Of a stretch of DNA of 27,068 nucleotides, positions 16,275 to 23,982 are shown one piece after another (the stretch's first letter is position 1; each line of letters begins with the position of its first letter). Under the pieces are notes generated by a model, which saw only the letters and a list, made by a program, of their open reading frames with translations, was not told the DNA's origin and made no database searches. The DNA is from a bacterium (GTDB lineage: Bacteria > Blakebacterota > Blakebacteria > Blakebacterales > Blakebacteraceae), in assembly GCA_025774615.1 (NCBI GenBank), contig JALGVQ010000007.1:1-27068 (forward strand), written 5' to 3'. Both the position numbers and the translations under genes were made by a program.

Positions 16275-16967
16275 ATGAGTGAAACTCCAGAAACGAACGA
16301 GACCCTGCCGGCCGGTGAGAATCAGCCCGCGGACGAGTCTCTGCCGGCGGGCGGTCCTCCGGAGAAGAAAAGCTACATCGGTCAGGCATGGCTGGTGATC
16401 CTGCTGGCGTTCTTCTTCGGTTCGGTACTGGCCCTGGTGCAGACCACGCTGGGCCCGAAGATCGCCGAGAACAAACGCAATGAGACCTACAGCGTCATCC
16501 CGACACTGGTGCCTGGATCCGACCGCGATATGACCGAGGAGGTCGTTGTCGAAGGCCACAACGGCCGGCAGATACGCCTCTACAAGGCGATCGCCACGGA
16601 TGGTTCCCACCTGGGGTGGGTGATCCCCGCCCGGGGGCAGGGATTTGCCGACGTCATCGAGGTCCTGATCGGACAGAGTGTCGACCTCTCCCGGATCACA
16701 GGGATGTACGTGCTGGCCCAGAAGGAGACGCCCGGTCTGGGGGATTACATCAGGGGTGATGATTTTCTGCAGCGCTACAAGGACAAGTCCACCGATACGC
16801 CCCTGGTCGTCGTGAAGGCTGATCCGCGTCAGGAGAACGAGATCCTTTCGCTGACCGGAGCGACCATCTCTTCGGAGGCCGTCACAAACATCCTGAACAG
16901 CGCGCTTGAGAACCTCAAAGGGAAGCTCGAAGCCCACAACGGCAGCATCGCTGCACCGGAGAAGTGA
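16275..16967 (+). CDS. rnfG: Rnf complex subunit RnfG (covalent FMN)
   Basis: RnfG is a single-span membrane protein with an outward-facing FMN-binding domain that passes electrons within the Rnf complex. In the 230 residues, 1-34 are an acidic Pro-rich cytoplasmic stretch, 36-58 a membrane helix (AWLVILLAFFFGSVLALV), and the rest a periplasmic domain. LTGATISS (193-200) holds T197, the threonine expected to carry FMN by phosphoester bond; ApbE, encoded downstream on the other strand, would attach it. GMYVLAQKETPGLGDYI (143-159) is the other conserved stretch. The N-terminal tail repeats LPAGENQP / LPAGGPP. It starts 5 bases after rnfD and its stop shares a base with the rnfE ATG. Confidence 0.94.
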   Translation: MSETPETNETLPAGENQPADESLPAGGPPEKKSYIGQAWLVILLAFFFGSVLALVQTTLGPKIAENKRNETYSVIPTLVPGSDRDMTEEVVVEGHNGRQIRLYKAIATDGSHLGWVIPARGQGFADVIEVLIGQSVDLSRITGMYVLAQKETPGLGDYIRGDDFLQRYKDKSTDTPLVVVKADPRQENEILSLTGATISSEAVTNILNSALENLKGKLEAHNGSIAAPEK

Positions 16968-17596
16968 TGGCTGATCAACCAACGGCATCTGAACGCTTCA
17001 TCCAGGGGATCCTGCCGGAGAATCCGGTCTATCGCCAGCTGCTGGGGATGTGTCCCACGCTGGCGGTCACCAACGGGATGAAACCGGCCATGACCATGGT
17101 GGGCGCCACAGCCTTCGTTCTGATCATGTCGAACATCCTCGTGGCACTGATCCGCGGCCTGTTGAAGCCCCATCTCCGCATTCTGGTATTCACGCTCACG
17201 ATTGCCACCTTCGTGACGATCGCGGACCGGTTCCTCGGAGCGTACATGTACGAGATGAGCAAGGAACTGGGGCCCTATGTGCCGCTCATCATCGTGAACT
17301 GCCTTATCATCTCCCGGGCTGAGGTCTGCGCGTCGAAACAGAGTCTCGGTACCGCTGTTGCCGACGCGGCGGGGATGTCGCTCGGTTTCGGGCTGGCCCT
17401 GGCCAGTATCGCAACGGTGCGGGAGATCCTCGGTGCGGGGACCTGGTTCGGCATGGCGGTGCTTGGATCGGGATGGCCCGCGTGGGGGATCATGGTATTG
17501 CCACCGGGAGCATTCCTTGTGCTGGGACTGCTTCTGGGCGGCGTGAACTGGTTCGATGACCGGCGCAAGCGGCTGGCCGTCACCGCAAGCGAGTAG
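16967..17596 (+). CDS. rnfE: Rnf complex membrane subunit RnfE
   Basis: RnfE is one of the two related small membrane subunits (RnfA/RnfE, like NqrE/NqrD) that together hold an iron-sulfur centre in the membrane and form part of the ion path. The protein has 209 residues from the ATG at 16967; a GTG one codon earlier is possible. The family sequences [19 protein letters not shown] (22-40) and [20 protein letters not shown] (107-126) are both present, with the paired cysteines expected to bind the cluster, in about six membrane helices. The ATG overlaps the rnfG TGA by one base, and an 8-base gap leads to rnfA. Confidence 0.95.
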   Translation: MADQPTASERFIQGILPENPVYRQLLGMCPTLAVTNGMKPAMTMVGATAFVLIMSNILVALIRGLLKPHLRILVFTLTIATFVTIADRFLGAYMYEMSKELGPYVPLIIVNCLIISRAEVCASKQSLGTAVADAAGMSLGFGLALASIATVREILGAGTWFGMAVLGSGWPAWGIMVLPPGAFLVLGLLLGGVNWFDDRRKRLAVTASE

Positions 17597-17604
17597 GAGA
17601 GATC

Positions 17605-18303
17605 ATGGAAACGCTCAGCTCGCTCATAATGATCTTCATAGGTGCCGCACTGATAAACAACTTCGTGCTGCACTACTTCGTAGGGATCTGCCCCTTCCTG
17701 GGCGTTTCCAAACGGGTCGATACAGCGTTCGGGATGGGGTTGGCTGTAATCTTCGTGATACTGATCGCCTCCACCCTGAGCTGGTTGTTCACGTTCTTCA
17801 TCCTGCGTCCTATGGCGCCGATCCCGGTATGGATCTGGCAGGTCGCCGGAGGCAATCCCGAGACAACGGTCGATCTCTCGGTCCTGAGCTACATCATTTA
17901 CATCTTCGTCATCGCTTCGTCGGTGCAGTTCGTCGAGATGTACGTCAGGAAGTTCCAGCCGGCGCTCTATGAGTCGTTTGGTGTTTTCCTGCCGCTGATC
18001 ACGACCAACTGTGCCATTCTGTTCGCGTGTCTCGAAATAATGAAGAACCTGCAGGACCCGACGATGCTGTGGGGTCTGCATGAAGCCCTCATCCTTGCCC
18101 TCGGTGGCGGGATCGGGTTTCTGATCGCGATCACGCTCATGGCGGGGATACGGGCCGAACTCGACCTGTGTGACGTACCGAAATCCCTCAAGGGAGCGGG
18201 TATAGCGCTCATCGTCGCCGGAATCATGGCGATGGCGTTCATGGGCTTCACCGGCATGGACAGGGGTGTTGAGCAGGCCCTTTCCGCGCTTGGCAGCAGG
18301 TAG
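17605..18303 (+). CDS. rnfA: Rnf complex membrane subunit RnfA, with enlarged loop
   Basis: RnfA is the partner of RnfE. Conserved segments are [19 protein letters not shown] (18-36) and the mid-protein [15 protein letters not shown], each with a cysteine expected at the shared membrane iron-sulfur cluster. Six membrane helices are apparent. The protein has 232 residues, about 40 more than the usual 190-193. The extra length lies mainly after the second helix ([24 protein letters not shown], split here by hydrophobic residues) and at the C-terminus. The ATG follows an AGGAGA site and the gene begins 8 bases after rnfE. Confidence 0.94.
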   Translation: METLSSLIMIFIGAALINNFVLHYFVGICPFLGVSKRVDTAFGMGLAVIFVILIASTLSWLFTFFILRPMAPIPVWIWQVAGGNPETTVDLSVLSYIIYIFVIASSVQFVEMYVRKFQPALYESFGVFLPLITTNCAILFACLEIMKNLQDPTMLWGLHEALILALGGGIGFLIAITLMAGIRAELDLCDVPKSLKGAGIALIVAGIMAMAFMGFTGMDRGVEQALSALGSR

Positions 18304-18315
18304 GGAGGAATAGCA

Positions 18316-19227
18316 GTGCTGACCTTTGTGACAGTGATACTTGCCGCGGCAGTCCTCGTGCTCCTCGCGATCGCGATGGGTTGGGTCCTCGGTTGGGCGA
18401 ATCGCGCATTCTACGTATATGTGGATCCGAAGATACTGGAGATACAGGATGCTCTTCCTGGAGCCAATTGTGGTGGATGCGGGTATGTAGGATGCAACTC
18501 CTATGCTGATGCCCTGGGCACGGGAGCTGATGAGGACCTGACACTCTGTGGTCCCGGTGGAACCAGTTGTGTGGGAGCGATCGCTGAAATCCTCGGCATC
18601 GAGGTCACCGAAGTCTGGCCCTACAAGGCGGTCGTACACTGCGCGGCCAAGCTGGATGAGCGGCTGCTCAAAATGGAGTACCAGGGTGAGCCGACCTGCG
18701 CTGCGGCGAACCTTGTTGCCGGTTTCCAGGGCTGCATCTACGGGTGCATGGGGCTCAGTGACTGCGTCAGGGTGTGTGATTATGACGCCATACACATAGT
18801 GGACGGAGTCGCGGTGGTCGATTACGAGAAGTGCACCGGCTGCAAGCTGTGCGCGGCCGCGTGTCCCCGGAACATCATCACCATGGTCCCCTTCAAGCGA
18901 TCAGAGATGTTCGTCGTTGCCTGCTCCAATGATGACTTCGGAAAAGAGGTCCAGTCGGTCTGCACCGTCGGCTGCACCGGTTGCATGTCGTGTTCCCGCG
19001 TGAGTGATATGATGGTGATGGATGGGAACAGGCCGGCGATCAACTACGACCTGTATGAGGATTTCACTGATTTCGAGCCGATCCTGGAGAAGTGCAAGCG
19101 CTCGAGTCTGATATTCGTAGGTATTCCCACAGAGGGACAGGTAGCAGCTGTTGCGGATGAAGAAGTGCCGGAGAGGATCGAAGCCGATTTCCAGACAACG
19201 GTAGACGATACGGAGTGGCGGGGGTAG
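18316..19227 (+). CDS. rnfB: Rnf complex subunit RnfB (ferredoxin-like), reduced C-terminal cluster motifs
   Basis: RnfB is the entry point for electrons from ferredoxin. Residues 4-28 are a membrane helix. The Fes-type domain has C52, C55, C60 and C78 (from GANCGGCGYVGC). A first ferredoxin pair follows with C140, C144, C150, C154 and then CTGCKLCAAACP (C173, C176, C179, C183). A second region has C203, C216, C220, C223 and C226, but the usual fourth cysteine of that motif is serine (CMSCSRVS) and the final CxxCxxCxxxCP motif of longer RnfB proteins is absent. The 303-residue length is otherwise normal. The start is a GTG with AGGGAGG about 9 bases upstream. It is the last gene of the operon. 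Confidence 0.93.
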   Translation: MLTFVTVILAAAVLVLLAIAMGWVLGWANRAFYVYVDPKILEIQDALPGANCGGCGYVGCNSYADALGTGADEDLTLCGPGGTSCVGAIAEILGIEVTEVWPYKAVVHCAAKLDERLLKMEYQGEPTCAAANLVAGFQGCIYGCMGLSDCVRVCDYDAIHIVDGVAVVDYEKCTGCKLCAAACPRNIITMVPFKRSEMFVVACSNDDFGKEVQSVCTVGCTGCMSCSRVSDMMVMDGNRPAINYDLYEDFTDFEPILEKCKRSSLIFVGIPTEGQVAAVADEEVPERIEADFQTTVDDTEWRG

Positions 19228-19692
19228 GGATCAGATAGTTATAGGAATCATCGATGATGATATATGCGTACTTATCACGCACCTAGATATTATCAGCATT
19301 TTACATAGATCACAGAATATCGGATACTGCATTCTATTGTATTTAATGGTATGTAACAGCATATGACAATGTATAGTAATATATAGCAGCATATAATAAT
19401 ATATAGTGTCATATACAGCAATATATAGCAGTACACAACAGTTATAGCAGTATATAACGATATACACTGCATAAGCAGATGATTATGCACCAATAGGCAT
19501 TATATCATATATATCAGCAGTGCAACGCACAGATGATGATATATGAGGATATGAGTAGTAATATATGGGTCAATAATGAGATATATATGGAATAAAGATG
19601 TGTACAGATGTTATAAGACACAGTAAAGAGTATAACATATGTAATAACATCATCAAGAAAATATAATAGATGATAGTAGCCAATAAGAATTG
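19228..19692. other. Gene-free AT-rich spacer between convergent rnfB and apbE
   Basis: This 465-base stretch has about 29% G+C (hand count over 19321-19680), against roughly 60% in the flanking genes. It is full of TATA and ATATAT words and poor in A-tracts. The only reading frames are low-complexity Tyr/Ile/Cys strings without ribosome sites, so I call no gene. A perfect 12-bp palindrome, ATCATCGATGAT, lies at 19247-19258, but no G+C hairpin with T-tract ends either gene. Both flanking genes point into it, so it should hold no promoter for them. Its phased repeat is listed separately. Confidence 0.9.
19351..19430. repeat. 10-bp-periodic ATATANNNNN degenerate tandem repeat
   Basis: Eight consecutive 10-base units from 19351 to 19430 each begin with ATATA or a one- or two-base variant (ATGTA, ATATG, GTATA, ATATA four times, ATATA again). 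The second half of each unit varies, often CAGC or GCAG. The spacing then slips by a base or two and TATA words continue near 19443, 19451 and 19461, with further ATATAT words around 19541-19590. The period equals about one DNA helical turn. Confidence 0.8.
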
Positions 19693-20733
19693 TCAGTGCT
19701 GATTACGGCTGAAATATAAATGAAAGCCTGCCGAGGAGACCCTGGCCAGCGCCATCCCGTCATGTACCAACAGCATCGCTTCGATGCCTTCCGGGAGAGA
19801 TTCGATGCCATCCGGCCCCAGAACACTCAGGGCTGTTGCCCAGATATCAGCCTGAAGCGCTGATGGAGCCAGTACCGTTACCGAAACGGCCGATTCTGCG
19901 GGTCGCCCGGTTCTCGGGTCGATTATGTGACTGAAGCGTTCTCCACCGATCTCATTGAAGCGGGAGTAATCACCGCTGGTGCATACAGCTCCCGATTCGA
20001 TGGAAAGGCGGCCAACGATGCCGGAATCGGCTGGATCGTGGATCTCCACAGGCCACGAATGCCCATCTGGCGGTTGGCCGAAGACGCGAAGGTCGCCGCC
20101 GACGTCAACGAGTCCGCCCGCGACACCCGCGCTCCGCATCACTTCGATCGCCCTGTCGATGGCATATCCCTTGGCGATGCCGCCCAGATCCACTTCGACA
20201 CCATCTGATCTCCTGGCGATCTCATCTGGTCGCAGATCGATAAGGTCCCACGATGATGTCCCTCTGGCCCGAGTGATCTCTTCGGGAGTCGGGAAGCGCT
20301 GTGCCTGGACTGATTCTCTCCAGAGCAGTATGAGTGGGCGGACTGTTATGTCAAAAGTACCATCGGTCTCCAGGTATGCTGCCTGTGCATGATGCAGAAT
20401 GGCTGAACTGATATCTGAAAGTTTGATAGCCTCTCCAGCAGGGGCCATGTTGAAGCGGCCGATCAGTGAGCTGTTCAGCCAGCTGCTCACTTCCAGTTCA
20501 ATACCTCTCAGAATACTTTCGGCATCGGCAAGCGCCTCCTCGGCCCGCTTTTCGTCAACAGGACGGGTGACCACCGCAATCTGACAGGTGGTGCCCATGA
20601 TACCGGCAGGTTCCGAGGTGAGGGTGATGAAGCGCAGTGCATCACGCTCGGAGCGCGTCTGCCAGAGAGCGATACTAACAACGATAGAACTTATTATAAG
20701 AAGGGCATATCTGGCAGTATGATTATGTATCAC
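19693..20733 (-). CDS. apbE: FAD:protein FMN transferase (ApbE/Ftp)
   Basis: ApbE moves FMN from FAD onto a threonine of target flavoproteins such as RnfD and RnfG. The 346 residues start with an uncleaved-looking membrane helix (8-24, no lipobox cysteine), so the enzyme is probably tethered to the outer face of the inner membrane. Family motifs in order are IMGTTCQI (45-52), SSWLNSSLIGRFN (83-95), TDGTFDITVRPL (123-134), DLGGIAKGYAIDRA (182-195), DVGGDLRVFG (210-219), FSHIIDPRTGRP (267-278) and ADIWATALSVLG (295-306), whose D and T fit the Mg2+ site. The start is a GTG with GGAGA about 6 bases upstream. It converges on rnfCDGEAB across the AT-rich spacer, which supports a role in maturing the Rnf complex. 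Confidence 0.93.
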   Translation of the reverse strand: MIHNHTARYALLIISSIVVSIALWQTRSERDALRFITLTSEPAGIMGTTCQIAVVTRPVDEKRAEEALADAESILRGIELEVSSWLNSSLIGRFNMAPAGEAIKLSDISSAILHHAQAAYLETDGTFDITVRPLILLWRESVQAQRFPTPEEITRARGTSSWDLIDLRPDEIARRSDGVEVDLGGIAKGYAIDRAIEVMRSAGVAGGLVDVGGDLRVFGQPPDGHSWPVEIHDPADSGIVGRLSIESGAVCTSGDYSRFNEIGGERFSHIIDPRTGRPAESAVSVTVLAPSALQADIWATALSVLGPDGIESLPEGIEAMLLVHDGMALARVSSAGFHLYFSRNQH

Positions 20734-20798
20734 TTTATCTCCGATCGTCAGGATATCTCATAGTTTGGAGATCCCCTCAGCACTGTTTTCACTGTACA

Positions 20799-20815
20799 GG
20801 AACGTACATCGTTCC
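20799..20815. promoter_or_regulatory. Inverted repeat in the apbE-uvrB divergent spacer, candidate operator
   Basis: GGAACG (20799-20804) and CGTTCC (20810-20815) form a perfect 6-bp inverted repeat with a 5-base spacer. Directly before it lies an 8-bp palindrome CTGTACAG (20792-20799) and two CACTGT words (20781-20786, 20790-20795). GAAC...GTTC resembles SOS-box half-sites, but the spacing differs from both the Bacillus (4 bases) and alphaproteobacterial (direct repeat) LexA sites. It may regulate uvrB, apbE or both. Confidence 0.35.
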
Positions 20816-20893
20816 GGTCCGATACTGTATGGAAAACGTCGAATGACCCGAACAGAAGGAAACCGGCAATTTAGGCTATCGTCGCCTCCATCG

Positions 20894-20928
20894 TCTGAAT
20901 GATATTGATTGGGTTACATCTGAATGAT
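20894..20928. repeat. Pair of 10-bp direct repeats before uvrB
   Basis: TCTGAATGAT occurs exactly at 20894-20903 and 20919-20928, 25 bases apart, within 70 bases of the uvrB start. The two bracket TTGATT (20905-20910), a possible -35 word, although no good -10 follows at the right distance. Confidence 0.5.
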
Positions 20929-20960
20929 TCCAACCGGCTTCATGGAAAGAAAGCGCGCAA

Positions 20961-23096
20961 GTGAGTACGTCCGCTGACGGAAAAAGTGAGCGCCAGACAG
21001 GCGGAAATGATGAGCTTCGATCCGCTCTCGGATCGATGTGGCTGGAACGAAGGGACGAGCCGTTCAGGCTGGTGAGTGGATTCGAACCAGCCGGGGACCA
21101 GCCGCAGGCTATCGAGCAGCTCGTTTCGGGACTCGATCGGGGTGACCGGTATCAGACGTTGCTCGGCGTGACCGGTTCGGGGAAGACCTTCGCGGTGGCG
21201 AACGTGATCGCACGCGTGAACAGGCCTACGCTGGTCATAAGCCACAACAAGACACTTGCAGCCCAGTTATATGGGGAACTGAAGGGATTTTTCCCCCACA
21301 ATGCGGTCGAATATTTCATCTCATACTATGATTACTACCAGCCGGAGGCGTACCTGCCGGGGCGAGACCTCTACATCGAGAAGGAGACCAGTGTCAACGA
21401 ACTGATCGAGCGCCTGCGGCTGCGTACGACCAGCGCGCTGCTTGAACGCCGCGATGTCATCGTGGTGGCTTCCGTTTCCTGCATTTACGGTCTGGGAAAT
21501 CCGGCCGATACGTACAAAATGCTGGTCGGGCTTGAGAAGGGGCAGAGTCTCGATCGCCAGGATCTCCTGCGGGCTCTTCTCGACCTGCAATATCGCCGAA
21601 ATGATATCGCCTTCGATCGGGGAACATTCCGTGTCCGCGGTGATGTCGTGGAAGTCCATCTCGCCTACGAAGAGAGTGCCGTGCGGATCGAGTTCTGGGG
21701 GGATGAGGTCGAGAACCTCTCCATCGTCGATCTGCTGACCGGCGAGATCATCGAGGAGCGTGAACGGGTGGTCATCTTCCCCTCCAGTCACTTTCTCACC
21801 AACAGGGAGAAAGTGGACGAGATACTTGCGGTGATCGAACAGGACGCCGAGGAGGAAGTAGCGATTCTTCAGGACGCCGGAAATCTGGTCGAGGCGCAGC
21901 GTCTGAAAGCACGGTCGAAATATGATCTCGAAATGATGGCCGAAGTCGGCTGGTGTACAGGGATCGAGAACTACAGCCGCTATTTCGACGGCAGGTCTCC
22001 CGGTGACCGCCCGAACACATTGATCGATTACTTCCCCGATGATTTTCTGACGGTCATTGATGAATCGCATGTCTCTGTTCCCCAGATCGGCGCCATGTAT
22101 GCCGGGGATCGCTCCCGGAAGGAGAACCTGGTCTCTTACGGATTCAGGCTCAAGGCGGCCCTGGATAACCGTCCCCTGCAGTACGCGGAGTTCGAATCAC
22201 TTCAGAACAACACCATCTTCGTTTCAGCCACACCGGGAGGCTTCGAGCTGGAGCGGTGCAACGGGATCGTGGTCGAACAGGTCGTCAGACCGTCAGGCCT
22301 GCTCGATCCTGAGGTGGTCGTGCGTCCGGTGGCAGGGCAGATAGATGATCTGCTCGAAGAGATCAGGAAACGGATCGATCAGAGTGAGCGCACCCTGGTA
22401 ACTACCCTCACCAAGAAGATGGCGGAGGATCTGACCGACTATCTGGTCAAGGTGGGCGTCCGGGCGCGCTATATGCATTCCGAGATCGACGCTCTCGATC
22501 GTGTGGAAGTGCTGCGCGGTCTCCGCATGGGGGAGTTCGACGTACTGGTCGGGATCAACCTGCTCCGGGAAGGTCTCGATATGCCGGAGGTGAGTCTGGT
22601 CGTCATCCTCGATGCCGACAAAGAGGGATTCCTTCGGAGTCAAACAAGCCTGATCCAGACAATGGGAAGGGCGGCCAGGAACGCGAACGGGCTCATCATC
22701 ATGTATGCTGACCGGGTGACCGGTTCGATGGAGAGGGCGATGGACGAGGTCGATCGTCGCCGCGAGATTCAGAAGGCCTGGAACGAAGAACGGGGGATAG
22801 TGCCCACGACTCTCACCAAGTCACGGGAAGAGGTGTTGGCGAGTACATCACTGGCCGATGTACTCGATCCTGAAGGGGCGGGGAAGCAGGAGGAACTGGA
22901 AGCGAAAACACTGATGAAACAGTTCCGGGGACTCTCTGACGAGGGATGGGAGATGGCGGTGGAGCAGCAGATGCTCACCTACGCGACTGGGCTCGACTTC
23001 GAGAAGGCGACTGTTCTGCGCGATGAACTGGTACGGTACCGGACCGCAAGCGGCAGTCATGGTGAAGCCGACAATGGAACAGGAGAGGAATCATGA
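20961..23096 (+). CDS. uvrB: Excinuclease ABC subunit UvrB
   Basis: UvrB is the damage-verifying helicase-like subunit of nucleotide excision repair; UvrA loads it and it recruits UvrC. The 711 residues contain the Walker A GVTGSGKT (69-76), the DNA-clamping beta-hairpin YYDYYQPEAYLPGRD, a Walker B-like VIDESH, helicase motifs around LREGLDMPEVSLVVILDADKEG, and a C-terminal UVR motif (the segment LDFEKATVLRDEL) that contacts UvrC. Homology starts near residue 35 (FRLVSGFEPAGDQP), so the N-terminus carries about 30 extra residues. I kept the GTG at 20961 because GGAAAG lies upstream; an ATG at 21036 would remove most of the extension but lacks a ribosome site. The end overlaps nadC (ATGA). Confidence 0.95.
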   Translation: MSTSADGKSERQTGGNDELRSALGSMWLERRDEPFRLVSGFEPAGDQPQAIEQLVSGLDRGDRYQTLLGVTGSGKTFAVANVIARVNRPTLVISHNKTLAAQLYGELKGFFPHNAVEYFISYYDYYQPEAYLPGRDLYIEKETSVNELIERLRLRTTSALLERRDVIVVASVSCIYGLGNPADTYKMLVGLEKGQSLDRQDLLRALLDLQYRRNDIAFDRGTFRVRGDVVEVHLAYEESAVRIEFWGDEVENLSIVDLLTGEIIEERERVVIFPSSHFLTNREKVDEILAVIEQDAEEEVAILQDAGNLVEAQRLKARSKYDLEMMAEVGWCTGIENYSRYFDGRSPGDRPNTLIDYFPDDFLTVIDESHVSVPQIGAMYAGDRSRKENLVSYGFRLKAALDNRPLQYAEFESLQNNTIFVSATPGGFELERCNGIVVEQVVRPSGLLDPEVVVRPVAGQIDDLLEEIRKRIDQSERTLVTTLTKKMAEDLTDYLVKVGVRARYMHSEIDALDRVEVLRGLRMGEFDVLVGINLLREGLDMPEVSLVVILDADKEGFLRSQTSLIQTMGRAARNANGLIIMYADRVTGSMERAMDEVDRRREIQKAWNEERGIVPTTLTKSREEVLASTSLADVLDPEGAGKQEELEAKTLMKQFRGLSDEGWEMAVEQQMLTYATGLDFEKATVLRDELVRYRTASGSHGEADNGTGEES

Positions 23097-23947
23097 TCGA
23101 TGCGGTGGCGCTCGGCCGACTCATCCAGATCGCGCTCGAGGAGGATGTGGGATCAGGTGATGTGACCAGCGATCTGACACTCGATCCGCAATCGGAGAGC
23201 GAGGGGATCATCCTGGCCCGTGAAGGCGGGATCATGGCCGGTCTGCCGGCCGTCGATCAGGTGTTCTTCCAGGTCGATCCGAATGTGGTCGTGACACCCG
23301 GTGTCGATGAGGGAGAGGAATTCAACGCAGGCGGGATCGTTGCGAACATCGCCGGGCCGACCCGCTCCATCCTGGTGGGGGAGAGAGTGGCGTTGAATCT
23401 GCTGCAGAGGTTATGCGGAGTTGCGACAGAGACGAGCAGGTACGTGAAAATGGTAGCCGGGACGGGGGTCACCATTCTCGATACGAGGAAGACAACACCC
23501 GGAATGCGCGACCTGGAGAAATACGCCGTCAGGCAGGGTGGTGGCGCGAACCATCGTATGGGGCTCTACGACGGCATCCTTATCAAGGAGAACCACGCCC
23601 AGGCATCCGGCGGTATCTCCGAGGCGCTCGATCGGGTACATCGGGGGCTTGCAGAGACAGATTCGAGATACCTCATAGTGGCTGAAGTCGGTGACGATGC
23701 GCAGGCCCGCGAGGCGGTTGCCGCGGGTGCCGACCGGCTCCTGCTGGACAATATGGATCCCGTCGCGATGGCGAAGATCGTGAAGTGGATCCGTGATTCA
23801 GATCGACCCGATGTGGAACTCGAAGCATCCGGCGGGATGAATCTCGATAATGTGAAAACGGTTGCGGAGACAGGGGTGGATTACATCAGTGTGGGAGCGC
23901 TCACCCATTCGGTGAAATCGATCGATCTCTCACTCCTCCTCCGTTGA
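23093..23947 (+). CDS. nadC: Nicotinate-nucleotide pyrophosphorylase (carboxylating) NadC
   Basis: NadC (quinolinate phosphoribosyltransferase) turns quinolinate and PRPP into nicotinate mononucleotide, joining the de novo NAD pathway begun by NadB. The 284-residue length is normal. Typical stretches are EEDVGSGDVTSD (16-27), ERVALNLLQRLCGVAT, the phosphoribosyl-binding TRKTTPGMRDLEKYAV, GGGANHRMGLYDGILIKENH, and the C-terminal LEASGGMNLDNV and DYISVGALTHS. The ATG overlaps the uvrB stop. nadB lies in a separate operon upstream and nadA is not in the window. Confidence 0.96.
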   Translation: MIDAVALGRLIQIALEEDVGSGDVTSDLTLDPQSESEGIILAREGGIMAGLPAVDQVFFQVDPNVVVTPGVDEGEEFNAGGIVANIAGPTRSILVGERVALNLLQRLCGVATETSRYVKMVAGTGVTILDTRKTTPGMRDLEKYAVRQGGGANHRMGLYDGILIKENHAQASGGISEALDRVHRGLAETDSRYLIVAEVGDDAQAREAVAAGADRLLLDNMDPVAMAKIVKWIRDSDRPDVELEASGGMNLDNVKTVAETGVDYISVGALTHSVKSIDLSLLLR

Positions 23948-23982
23948 TCGATGATCGACGACACGTGGAAAGCCTCTGATCG

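Noticed and set aside
17275-18795. 506-codon open frame antisense to rnfE, rnfA and rnfB
   Set aside because: A shadow of three well-supported genes, rich in His/Arg/Asp/Gln with no recognisable motif.
19231-19493. Two minus-strand reading frames in the AT-rich spacer (78 and 66 codons, Tyr/Ile/Cys-rich)
   Set aside because: They are low-complexity products of repeated TATA words, overlap each other in different frames and have no ribosome site or family resemblance.
20783-20799. E. coli-type LexA box CTGT...ACAG before uvrB
   Set aside because: The half-sites are nine bases apart rather than eight, and the flanks do not match; kept only as part of a cluster of symmetric sites.
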